Source: Alcaligenaceae bacterium (lineage in GTDB: Bacteria; Pseudomonadota; Gammaproteobacteria; Burkholderiales; Burkholderiaceae_B). Taken from it: a stretch of 5,848 bases of DNA. Positions 1 through 5,810 of this stretch are shown here, one piece after another. The DNA lies in contig JAAZDZ010000448.1 of the NCBI GenBank assembly GCA_012512545.1, positions 1-5,848 on the forward strand. Direction: 5' to 3'. Numbering within the stretch: position 1 is the stretch's first letter; every line of letters begins with the position of its first letter. The position numbers and the translations under genes were made by a program. A model generated the notes under the pieces. The model was not told the DNA's origin and made no database searches. It saw nothing but the letters and a program-made list of their open reading frames with translations.

Positions 1-683
1 CCTGTGTGCCGGGCCTGTTCCACCTCTTGCAGCCAGTCGGAAAAACTCAGGGGCGATTGCCAGCGCACGGTGTCGAATTTGGCCTTCAGGGCAGACTCTG
101 AATATCCGCCGAATGCGCCCACCAGACGGCCGCTGGCACTGACAAGAGCCGGAAAACGGCTGCCGATATCCACATGCAGGCGGAACGGAAGCTGCGAGTC
201 TGCCAGCGCGGTGACGATGATGTGATGAATGTCGATGACCTCTACCCCGATGGCGGTGACCTTCCACTTACCTGCAATTTCATTCAGTATGGGTTGGGCT
301 GCCTGAGCGAAAGGGTCGGTTTCCATCACGCCGCGCGCCAGGGCCAGAATGCCCGCGCCCAACTTGTAGCGTTTGGAAGCCGGATCGAAGTTCACCAGTC
401 GTTCCGCCGCCAGTGCCCGCAGAATATGCAGGCAGGTGCTGGGCACGAGTTCCAGTTCATCAGAAATGGATTTCACGTTCATGGGATGCCGGGTTCTGCC
501 CAGCAGGCGCAGGATGGCGATGGCGCGAGCGACTGCGGGTACAGGACGGATACGCGGCTCTGCCCGGGGCGTGGGCGGAATTGGAGGTGTGTTCGTCATG
601 GTTCTCGCGCTGACGGGGCGGGCACCACGGGGCAGCCCCATGATGGGCTCACCCAGTAGTGTCGCAAGGTTGGGCCATGGCAT
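1..683 (-). CDS. IclR-family transcriptional regulator (partial, C-terminus beyond the left edge)
   Basis: A minus-strand reading frame stays open from 683 to the left edge and gives 227 residues without a stop. Residues about 47-110 form an IclR-type winged helix-turn-helix: a leading VARAIAILRLLG helix, then SISDELELVPSTCLHILRAL as the helix-turn-helix, then a wing with YKLGAGILALA. From about residue 120 the effector-binding domain begins (DPFAQAAQPILNEIAG, later FPALVSASGRLVGAF). IclR proteins are usually about 250-280 residues, so roughly the last 40-60 are missing. The family consists of DNA-binding activators or repressors of catabolic operons that sense small acids; the ligand here is unknown. 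The ATG at 683 is chosen because GGAGGAG stands six bases upstream. It leaves an unusual Pro/Arg-rich extension of about 46 residues before the DNA-binding domain, and ATG codons at 716 and 599 are alternatives. As last gene of the set it probably controls the genes upstream (inference). The family call is firm. Confidence 0.93.
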   Translation of the reverse strand, partial: MPWPNLATLLGEPIMGLPRGARPVSARTMTNTPPIPPTPRAEPRIRPVPAVARAIAILRLLGRTRHPMNVKSISDELELVPSTCLHILRALAAERLVNFDPASKRYKLGAGILALARGVMETDPFAQAAQPILNEIAGKWKVTAIGVEVIDIHHIIVTALADSQLPFRLHVDIGSRFPALVSASGRLVGAFGGYSESALKAKFDTVRWQSPLSFSDWLQEVEQARHT

Positions 684-689
684 GGCTGA

Positions 690-696
690 CTCCTCC
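690..696 (-). promoter_or_regulatory. Shine-Dalgarno sequence of the IclR gene
   Basis: The minus strand reads GGAGGAG six bases before the ATG at 683. This is the strongest ribosome-binding site near any of the candidate starts. It argues against the in-frame ATG at 716, which lies eleven codons upstream and has only a weak purine stretch, and against the ATG at 599. Confidence 0.75.
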
Positions 697-716
697 AATT
701 CTATCAACGTGTTCAT

Positions 717-755
717 CTGATTCCGATTCGCGGGCACCGCGTTTCCCGGAATCAG
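717..755. repeat. Inverted repeat with 9-bp perfect arms between the Bug and IclR genes
   Basis: The arms CTGATTCCG (717-725) and CGGAATCAG (747-755) are exact reverse complements separated by 21 bases. Inside the loop, CGCGG (729-733) and CCGCG (737-741) could pair again around a three-base loop. The repeat lies just after the stop codon of the solute-binding protein gene and before the IclR start. It has no T-run on its 3' side in the direction of transcription, so it is not a standard intrinsic terminator. It could be a stem in the mRNA that limits read-through or protects the upstream transcript, or an operator, since the arms start 30 bp apart, about three helical turns. The structure is seen directly; its role is inferred. 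Confidence 0.7.
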
Positions 756-762
756 GGCTTTC

Positions 763-1731
763 TTAATTGACTTTCAGCCCGGCGCTTTCAATGATGGGGC
801 GCCACTTGTCGCGTTCGGCCTGTGCAAAGGCCGCCAGGTCGCCCGGTGTGCCGCCGCCGGGTTCATAACCCATGGAGTGCAGCTTGGCCTGCGTTTCCGG
901 CAGAGCCAGGAATGCCTGCAGTTCCAGATTGAGCTTGGCAATGATGTCGTGCGGAGTGCCCTTGGGAGCGTAGAGGGCATTCCAGGCGACGACCTCGAAT
1001 CCTGACAGGCCCTGCTGCGATACAGGCGCTACGCCGGGCAACAGGTCGGTCGGGTTTGCGCTGGTGACGGCAATGGCCCGCAGATTGCCGCCTTCCACTT
1101 GAGGGCGGGATGCGGTGATGGTGTCGATGGACAAGGGAACCTGGCCGCCGATGACGTTGCTCATGGACGTGGATGAGCCTTTGTATGGAATCATGAACAA
1201 GGGCGCGCCGCTTTGCTGCTTGAGCAGTTCAAATACCAGCCGGGCGCTGGTGCTGGGGGTGGCGATGTCGGCGGAATGGTCCGATTTATTCGCGGAGTCA
1301 ATGATGTCCTGCACCGACTTGAACTGCGAATCGGGCCGGGTGACGATGGCCATGGGCAGCGTGCCTGTCAGCACGACTGGCTCGAAATCATTGACCGGGC
1401 TGAAGCCCATGGACGAATACATGTATTCGTTCAGTACATGTGTGGCGTTGGTGCCCATGGTCAGGGTGTAGCCATCTCCTTCAGCGCGGGCTGCGACTTG
1501 TGTGCCGATGACGCCGCCTGCGCCACCGACGTTTTCCACGATGAAGCTTTGCCCGAACACTTTGGACAGATGATCGGCAAAATAGCGGGTGGCGATGTCC
1601 GTGCCCTGGCCTGCCTGATAAGGCACGATGATGCGCACGGGTTTGCTGGGATAGCTGCTCGCGGCAATGGCGCTGCCGGCAAAGAGCAGGGTGGCTGTTG
1701 CAAGGGTGATTTTCTTCAAGCTACTACGCAT
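763..1731 (-). CDS. Bug-family (TctC-like) periplasmic solute-binding protein
   Basis: The product is 322 residues, a normal size for Bug proteins of the tripartite tricarboxylate transporter family. They bind carboxylates or other small organic molecules in the periplasm and deliver them to TctA/TctB-type membrane partners. Residues 1-23 form a Sec signal peptide: RSSLKK, a hydrophobic core TLATATLLFAG, and a likely cut after the AIA ending at residue 23. The mature part opens with YPSKPVRIIVPYQAGQGTD (27-45), the family's first binding loop, followed by VENVGGAGGVIG (65-76) and DGYTL (86-90), both hallmark segments. The first loop has AGQG where most relatives have a GG pair. The ATG at 1731 is chosen because AAAGGAGA precedes it at good spacing and the signal peptide then begins at Met1; a TTG at 1782 would overlap the upstream stop and add 17 unlikely residues. 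No membrane subunits are present in the window, so it either uses distant partners or acts as a sensor. The ligand is unknown. Confidence 0.95.
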   Translation of the reverse strand: MRSSLKKITLATATLLFAGSAIAASSYPSKPVRIIVPYQAGQGTDIATRYFADHLSKVFGQSFIVENVGGAGGVIGTQVAARAEGDGYTLTMGTNATHVLNEYMYSSMGFSPVNDFEPVVLTGTLPMAIVTRPDSQFKSVQDIIDSANKSDHSADIATPSTSARLVFELLKQQSGAPLFMIPYKGSSTSMSNVIGGQVPLSIDTITASRPQVEGGNLRAIAVTSANPTDLLPGVAPVSQQGLSGFEVVAWNALYAPKGTPHDIIAKLNLELQAFLALPETQAKLHSMGYEPGGGTPGDLAAFAQAERDKWRPIIESAGLKVN

Positions 1732-1738
1732 CGTTTGT

Positions 1739-1744
1739 CTCCTT
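1739..1744 (-). promoter_or_regulatory. Shine-Dalgarno sequence fixing the Bug gene start
   Basis: The minus strand reads AAGGAG seven bases before the ATG at 1731, close to the ideal sequence and spacing. This decides the start against the longer frame that opens with TTG at 1782. Confidence 0.8.
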
Positions 1745-1751
1745 TGGTGTA

Positions 1752-1782
1752 TGTATATGCGATGCTGCAAAGCAGAGGTCAA
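1752..1782 (-). promoter_or_regulatory. Possible secondary sigma-70 promoter for the Bug gene
   Basis: On the minus strand TTGACC (1782-1777) matches five of six bases of the -35 consensus and overlaps the stop codon of the CoA-transferase gene. It is followed after 17 bases by CATATA (1759-1754), or after 19 bases by TATACA (1757-1752), as a weak -10. A small dyad CTGC-AAA-GCAG (1765-1775) lies in the spacer. Transcription would start only about 15 bases before the start codon. An extra promoter would suit a periplasmic protein needed in many copies, but the -10 match is poor and this is a tentative call. Confidence 0.25.
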
Positions 1783-2987
1783 TCTTTTCTGATGGTTGCT
1801 TCGGGGGACGGCAGGTGTTCCTTCAAGTAAGCGTGTTGGTCAAAGCCAGGCGGGTTGCTGCCCGGTTTTCCGGGGCTGGCGCGCAGCCTGATCGGCAAGC
1901 CCAGGCCCTGGTAGCCGGGGCGCTGCACCCACATGTTGCGATGCCGGGTGTGGGCGTGCTCAAGCGCTTCCGGCACAGTATTGATTGGCCCGGCAGGAAT
2001 GCCTTCGTTCATCAATTGCTGGCAGAGTTCGATTTTCTCGCGGCGGGCAAACAGGGCTTCAATTTCGGTACGTAGCGCGTCACGGTGTTCCAGCCGCTTT
2101 GCGTTGGATGCAACGCGCGGGTCGTCGGCCAGTTCGGGGTGACCCATGCTGCGGCTGAACCTGGCGAATTGCGCATCGTTCAGGATACCCAGGAATACCG
2201 CGCCATCGCTGGCCTGAAAACTGTCGTAAGGCGCAATGTTGGGGTGGGCGCTGCCCAGCAGTTGTGGTGTTTTGCCCGATAGCATCCAGTTGGAGGCGTG
2301 CGGCACCAGCAGGCTGAGGGCGGTGTCGTACAAAGTGGCCTCAATGTACTGGCCCTGGCCGCTGCGTTGCCGGTGCAGCAGGGCCATGATGATGCCGTTC
2401 ATGGCGGTGTAGGCCGTAAGGTGATCGACAATGGGAATGCCGATGCGCGTGGGGCCTGTGTGTGGCGAACCGTTGATGCTCATCAGCCCGCACATGGCCT
2501 GCAGCACGGCATCATAGCCGGGCTGACCGCCGCAGGGCCCATCATCGCCAAAGCCGGTAATGCTGCAATAGACCAGGCGGGGGAAGTGTCTGGCGAGAGT
2601 CTGCTCATAGCCCAGGCCCCATTTCTCCATGGTGCCGGGCAGGAAATTCTCGACAAGAACGTCGGCCTCTTCAAGCAACTGCAAAACGACTTGCTGATCC
2701 TCAGGCGTGTTCAGGTTCAGGGCCAGGGTCCGCTTGCCACGGTTGATGGCATTGAAATAGGCCGATTTCCCCTGAGCATCGAAGGGCGGACCCAGCGGCC
2801 GGGTTTCATCGCCGAAGGGGGGCTCGATCTTGATGACGTCGGCGCCGTGGTCGGCCAGCATCTGAGTGCACAGAGGGCCTGCCAGCACCCGGCTCAGGTC
2901 AACGACACGCATGCCTTGCAGTGCACCTGTGTTGTCCGGCCTGGTTTCCCAGACCGGTTCAGCAGTGTGTTGCGATTCAGACAACAT
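1779..2987 (-). CDS. Class III CoA-transferase (CaiB/BaiF family)
   Basis: The 402-residue product has the full length and order of a family III CoA-transferase. These enzymes move CoA from a donor thioester to a carboxylic acid through an aspartyl-CoA intermediate; they form interlocked dimers in the cytoplasm. Visible signatures are LQGMRVVDLSRVLAGPLCTQ (23-42), DHGADVIKIEPPFGDETR (46-63), NRGKRTLALNL (82-92), ENFLPGTMEKWGLGYE (113-128) and GQPGYDAVLQAMCGLM (154-169), in which Asp159 is the expected nucleophile. GIPIVDHLTAYTA (183-195) and GQGQYIEATLYDTAL (210-224) follow. The acid is unknown; formyl, oxalyl, succinyl, mesaconyl, itaconyl or aromatic CoA-transferases all share this pattern. 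The frame could be read from a GTG at 3020, but that codon lies inside a hairpin stem and lacks a proper ribosome site, whereas the ATG at 2987 has GGAGAG just upstream. The gene is intact and lies 86 bases after the hydratase gene and 47 before the Bug gene, as expected for one operon. Confidence 0.95.
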   Translation of the reverse strand: MLSESQHTAEPVWETRPDNTGALQGMRVVDLSRVLAGPLCTQMLADHGADVIKIEPPFGDETRPLGPPFDAQGKSAYFNAINRGKRTLALNLNTPEDQQVVLQLLEEADVLVENFLPGTMEKWGLGYEQTLARHFPRLVYCSITGFGDDGPCGGQPGYDAVLQAMCGLMSINGSPHTGPTRIGIPIVDHLTAYTAMNGIIMALLHRQRSGQGQYIEATLYDTALSLLVPHASNWMLSGKTPQLLGSAHPNIAPYDSFQASDGAVFLGILNDAQFARFSRSMGHPELADDPRVASNAKRLEHRDALRTEIEALFARREKIELCQQLMNEGIPAGPINTVPEALEHAHTRHRNMWVQRPGYQGLGLPIRLRASPGKPGSNPPGFDQHAYLKEHLPSPEATIRKD

Positions 2988-2991
2988 GACT

Positions 2992-2997
2992 CTCTCC
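2992..2997 (-). promoter_or_regulatory. Shine-Dalgarno sequence fixing the CoA-transferase start
   Basis: The minus strand reads GGAGAG shortly before the ATG at 2987, with GGAG six bases away. It supports this start over the GTG at 3020, which has no properly spaced purine tract. Confidence 0.6.
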
Positions 2998-3015
2998 ACC
3001 GCGTTATGGCCTTGC

Positions 3016-3039
3016 GCCACACCCTTGCACGGGTGTGGC
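3016..3039. repeat. Hairpin-forming inverted repeat between the hydratase and CoA-transferase genes
   Basis: GCCACACCC (3016-3024) and GGGTGTGGC (3031-3039) are perfect 9-bp reverse complements around a six-base loop, TTGCAC on the plus strand. In the minus-strand transcript this gives a stable GC-rich stem, and no T-run follows, so it is not a typical intrinsic terminator. It sits in the longest gap of the cluster, 29 bases upstream of the CoA-transferase start. It may be an mRNA stability or processing element that sets the ratio of upstream to downstream products; that role is inferred. Confidence 0.65.
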
Positions 3040-3073
3040 CCGAGGCGGGGTTCATCAAGATGAGCCGGAAGAA

Positions 3074-4216
3074 TCAGCCGCGAGTCGGCAGTTCCACCAC
3101 GCCGCTTCCCACAACCGACAGCTCGTCATCCTGGTTGCGGCCTTCCTGCTCAATCTCAACCAGGTGCATGCCATTTTCAACAAACTTGCGCGTGACCTTG
3201 CCTTTGATGAACAGCATGTCGCCTTCGGGGTTGTGGCGGCGCACTTTGCAGTGCGCCTTGCGCAGAAAGCCGTCATCGCCCATCCAGTTGGTGAGGTGGT
3301 GAGTCAGCCAGGAGGTGCGCTCCGGGCCGTAGTCGTAGGCGCCAGGTGCGCCCACTTCGAGAGCGAACTCTTCTTCCCAGTGCACGCGTTCAGGCACATC
3401 TGGAATACCGAAGCGGTTCTTGATGCCCGCGCCGGGGTGAGCGTCAATCAACTGCCAGGCCAGTTTGTTGGCGCGGATATACAGGCCGCCCCAACCCTGG
3501 GCGTAGGCAATGAAGCCGGTAACGGTCATCGGGCCTTTGAACATGACAGGCAGTTCCTCGCCTTCCTGCACATCTTCCCAATAGCGTGGCGTGGCGCCGC
3601 GGATTTCTTCCTGAGCGTAGAGTTTGTAGGCTTCACGCAGTTCTTCGTCGGTGTAGCGGCGTGGCTCGCGACTGCGGGCTTCAGCGTATTTTGTGCCTTT
3701 CTCGCGGGCGTGATCCCGCTCTGTGCGGAAGCACCAGCTGTCGGCTTCTGCGACTTTGTCGCCTTCCTGGTTGAAGAAGTCCACGTGGTAGATCTGCTGG
3801 ATGGCACGGCCCGCAAAACGGGTTTCGTGGGGAATCAGGTCTTTCAGATAGGCTTCGGTGGAGATTTCATCGTTGCGGCGCACCGGCTTGTGCCACGTCC
3901 AGTCGGCGCCGGACCACATGGCATGGACGCCGGGCAGCCCACCGACATAGCCGGAAATAATGCGGCTGGTGGCAAACAGGAAGCTGGGCAGCGCGATGAT
4001 GCCGCCATATTTTGTGTCAGCCGCGTAGGCGGGATCGCACCAGAGCGGGTTGTCATCGCCGATGCCGTGGGCGTAATGGCGGATGTTGTCGCGCGTGGCT
4101 TCATAGCACCAGGGCTCGACGGTGTTTTCGATTTTTACGCCAATGCGGCGGCGCAGGGAATCGAGATCCTTGTCGGTGATTTTTGGGAAAGAACGGGGTT
4201 CGGTAAGCATGTTCAT
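3074..4216 (-). CDS. Double-hotdog MaoC/FAS1-type acyl dehydratase (enoyl-CoA hydratase-like)
   Basis: The 380-residue product looks like a fusion of two hotdog domains, as in the FAS1-like dehydratase/MaoC family. Such proteins hydrate enoyl-CoA or dehydrate 3-hydroxyacyl-CoA in the cytoplasm. The N-terminal half (about 20-165) contains HYAHGIGDDNPLWCDPAYAA (47-66), the counterpart of the hydratase motif GDxNPxH, but with Trp59 where hydratase-2 enzymes have His. The following GGIIALPSFLFA fits the hotdog central helix and its end. The C-terminal half (about 205-378) has MTVTGFIAYAQGWGGLYIRA (230-249) and THHLTNWMGDDGFLRKA (305-321) and also lacks the canonical Asp/His pair. The link between halves (about 166-204) is charged. 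The ATG at 4216 is chosen for the GAGGAG seven bases upstream; a second ATG lies two codons later. It follows the ligase gene by only 25 bases and precedes a CoA-transferase gene, so it probably acts on the CoA thioester made by those enzymes. The family is clear; substrate and exact reaction are not known. Confidence 0.88.
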   Translation of the reverse strand: MNMLTEPRSFPKITDKDLDSLRRRIGVKIENTVEPWCYEATRDNIRHYAHGIGDDNPLWCDPAYAADTKYGGIIALPSFLFATSRIISGYVGGLPGVHAMWSGADWTWHKPVRRNDEISTEAYLKDLIPHETRFAGRAIQQIYHVDFFNQEGDKVAEADSWCFRTERDHAREKGTKYAEARSREPRRYTDEELREAYKLYAQEEIRGATPRYWEDVQEGEELPVMFKGPMTVTGFIAYAQGWGGLYIRANKLAWQLIDAHPGAGIKNRFGIPDVPERVHWEEEFALEVGAPGAYDYGPERTSWLTHHLTNWMGDDGFLRKAHCKVRRHNPEGDMLFIKGKVTRKFVENGMHLVEIEQEGRNQDDELSVVGSGVVELPTRG

Positions 4217-4223
4217 GGTGTTG

Positions 4224-4229
4224 CTCCTC
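4224..4229 (-). promoter_or_regulatory. Shine-Dalgarno sequence of the hydratase gene
   Basis: GAGGAG on the minus strand lies seven bases before the ATG at 4216. It favours that ATG over the one at 4210, which would sit 13 bases away. Confidence 0.7.
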
Positions 4230-4241
4230 GTGTATTCGTAC

Positions 4242-5810
4242 TTAGTTTGTTGATGTCAGTTGCATGCGCTGCAATTCTTGCTCGCGCAGTTTCTTGCGAT
4301 GAATCTTTCCCGCCGGGGTCTTGGGCAGTTCGGTGACATATTCAATATGGCGCGGGTATTCGTGCTGACTGAGACGGAATCGCACAGCATCTTGAATTTC
4401 CTGGGTCAGTTCGTCGTTGCCGACGCCTTTGGGGACGATGAAGGCTTTGATGACCTGGCCGCGCAAGCTGTCCGGGACGCCGATGGCCGCTGCTTCCAGC
4501 ACAGACGCATGCTTGAGCATGGCGTCTTCGACTTCCACCGCACTGATGGTCCAGCCGGCCGAAATAATGACGTCGTCGGCGCGGCCGCCGTGATAGAAAT
4601 AGCCGTCCTCATCGGTGTGACCGAGGTCTTTGGTGGCAATCCATTCGCCACGGCGCTTGACCTTCATCTCGCCTACGACGCCTGGAGGGCAGCGCTGGCC
4701 ATTGGCATCCTGTACTTCCACCAGACCTCCGGGGATCGGCTTGCCCAGCGAGCCCGGTTTGACCTTGAAGTCTTTCGAGCCCGGGTAGGAAACCAGGATG
4801 ACGCCGATTTCCGTGGTGCCGTACATGCTGCAGACCGATGCCTGGAACAGATCTTCAATGAATTCTTCTGTCGCGCTGTCGATGGGTTCGCCAGTGAAGG
4901 AGAGCTTGTTGATGCTGTAGCGGTACTGGGTGGCTTCCGGCGCGTTGCGAATCATGCGGTAGTGGGTGGCCGCCGCCGACATATTGGTGAAGCCGTGTTC
5001 GCTCAGTGCCTGCACCAGGCGGGCCGCGCTGAACTTGCCGGAGAACGCGCCGATTGTCAGACCCAGTGCCAGCGGAGCCAGGGTGCCATGCCACAGACCG
5101 TGCCCCCAGGCAGGCGAGGAAGGGCAGAAATAGCGGTCGCCAGGGCGCAGGCCCGTGCCGTACAGGGCCGCGACCATCAACGTGACAAGCGCTTTGTGGC
5201 TGTGGCGGATAGCGTCGGGCAGTTCGCGGGTGGTGCCGGAGGTGTACTGGAAGATGGCCAGATCACTGGCGGCCGTGCGTGGCGTGAAATGAGGCTCGTA
5301 TTCAGACAGCTTTTCCAGGAACGGCGTATCGACCACCTGGGTCTGCAGGCCCGCAATGCCTTGTGTGTGTCCGGCCTTGTCGGCATGGGTCAGGAGAATG
5401 CGTGGCGTGCAGTCTTCGACGCGCAGACGAATGCCGTCCGGTCCGAACAGGGTGAACATGGGCACTGCGATAGCGCCCGTCTTGATGATGCCAAACAGCG
5501 CTGCGTAAAAGGAGCGCGAAGGTTCCAGCATGACCGCCACACGGTCACCGGGCTGAATGCCTTGTTCCACCAGAAAATTCGCAAAGCGCGAGGATTCCTG
5601 AGAGATGTCGTGGTAGGTCAGGATTTCTTCGTGTCCGTCGGCATGAACCACGATGATGGCGACGCGCGTTTTGTCAGTTGCGTGGCGGTCTATGCATTCG
5701 TGGGCAATGTTCAGGGCCGTGGGCGTGCCGTCGAACAGATCCCACAATTTATCTGGGTGCCACTGTTCCTGCGCATCGGCGTAGGAGGTGAAGCTGGTGA
5801 GTTTCTTCAT
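4242..5810 (-). CDS. AMP-forming acyl-CoA synthetase (ANL superfamily) with an atypical P-loop
   Basis: The 522-residue product is a full-length adenylate-forming ligase that would activate an acid with ATP to an acyl-AMP and then to acyl-CoA in the cytoplasm. The N-terminal domain carries LTYHDI (64-69), GDRVAVMLEPS (88-98) and the loop YTSGTTRELPDAIRHSH (189-205). The usual form is YTSGTTGxPKGxxHSH, so Gly is replaced by Arg195 and Lys by Asp199. Then come MYGTTEIG (329-336), DLGHTDEDGYFYHGGRADDVI (Asp395 as the likely ribose-binding residue, Arg410 the hinge-side Arg), SAGWTISAVEVED (417-429) and PKTPAGKIHRKKLRE (496-510), with Lys502 as the catalytic lysine. Apart from the loop, the key residues are intact. 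Overall the sequence resembles acetate/medium-chain/benzoate-type ligases, but the substrate cannot be named. The ATG at 5810 has GAGGAA seven bases upstream. It is the first gene of the visible cluster, 25 bases before the hydratase gene. Confidence 0.94.
   Translation of the reverse strand: MKKLTSFTSYADAQEQWHPDKLWDLFDGTPTALNIAHECIDRHATDKTRVAIIVVHADGHEEILTYHDISQESSRFANFLVEQGIQPGDRVAVMLEPSRSFYAALFGIIKTGAIAVPMFTLFGPDGIRLRVEDCTPRILLTHADKAGHTQGIAGLQTQVVDTPFLEKLSEYEPHFTPRTAASDLAIFQYTSGTTRELPDAIRHSHKALVTLMVAALYGTGLRPGDRYFCPSSPAWGHGLWHGTLAPLALGLTIGAFSGKFSAARLVQALSEHGFTNMSAAATHYRMIRNAPEATQYRYSINKLSFTGEPIDSATEEFIEDLFQASVCSMYGTTEIGVILVSYPGSKDFKVKPGSLGKPIPGGLVEVQDANGQRCPPGVVGEMKVKRRGEWIATKDLGHTDEDGYFYHGGRADDVIISAGWTISAVEVEDAMLKHASVLEAAAIGVPDSLRGQVIKAFIVPKGVGNDELTQEIQDAVRFRLSQHEYPRHIEYVTELPKTPAGKIHRKKLREQELQRMQLTSTN

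Noticed and set aside
684..716. A sigma-70 promoter for the IclR gene based on TAGAAT at about 696-701 on the minus strand
   Set aside because: The hexamer lies too close to the start codon, overlapping the ribosome site, and no acceptable -35 lies upstream.
174..720. Overlapping plus-strand open frames of 66-161 codons at the left edge
   Set aside because: They lie opposite the IclR reading frame, which shows a clear winged helix-turn-helix; the plus-strand products resemble nothing.
1213..1830. A 205-codon plus-strand open frame opposite the Bug gene
   Set aside because: It is antisense to a protein with a signal peptide and Bug motifs and is explained by codon bias alone.
2298..3302. A 334-codon open frame on the plus strand opposite the CoA-transferase gene
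   Set aside because: It is antisense to an intact CaiB-family gene, spans two genes and a hairpin, and shows no family signature.
3035..4336. A 433-codon open frame on the plus strand across the hydratase gene
   Set aside because: It is antisense to a gene with clear hotdog motifs, its predicted product is low-complexity Ala/Val/Phe-rich, and it runs across the intergenic gaps.
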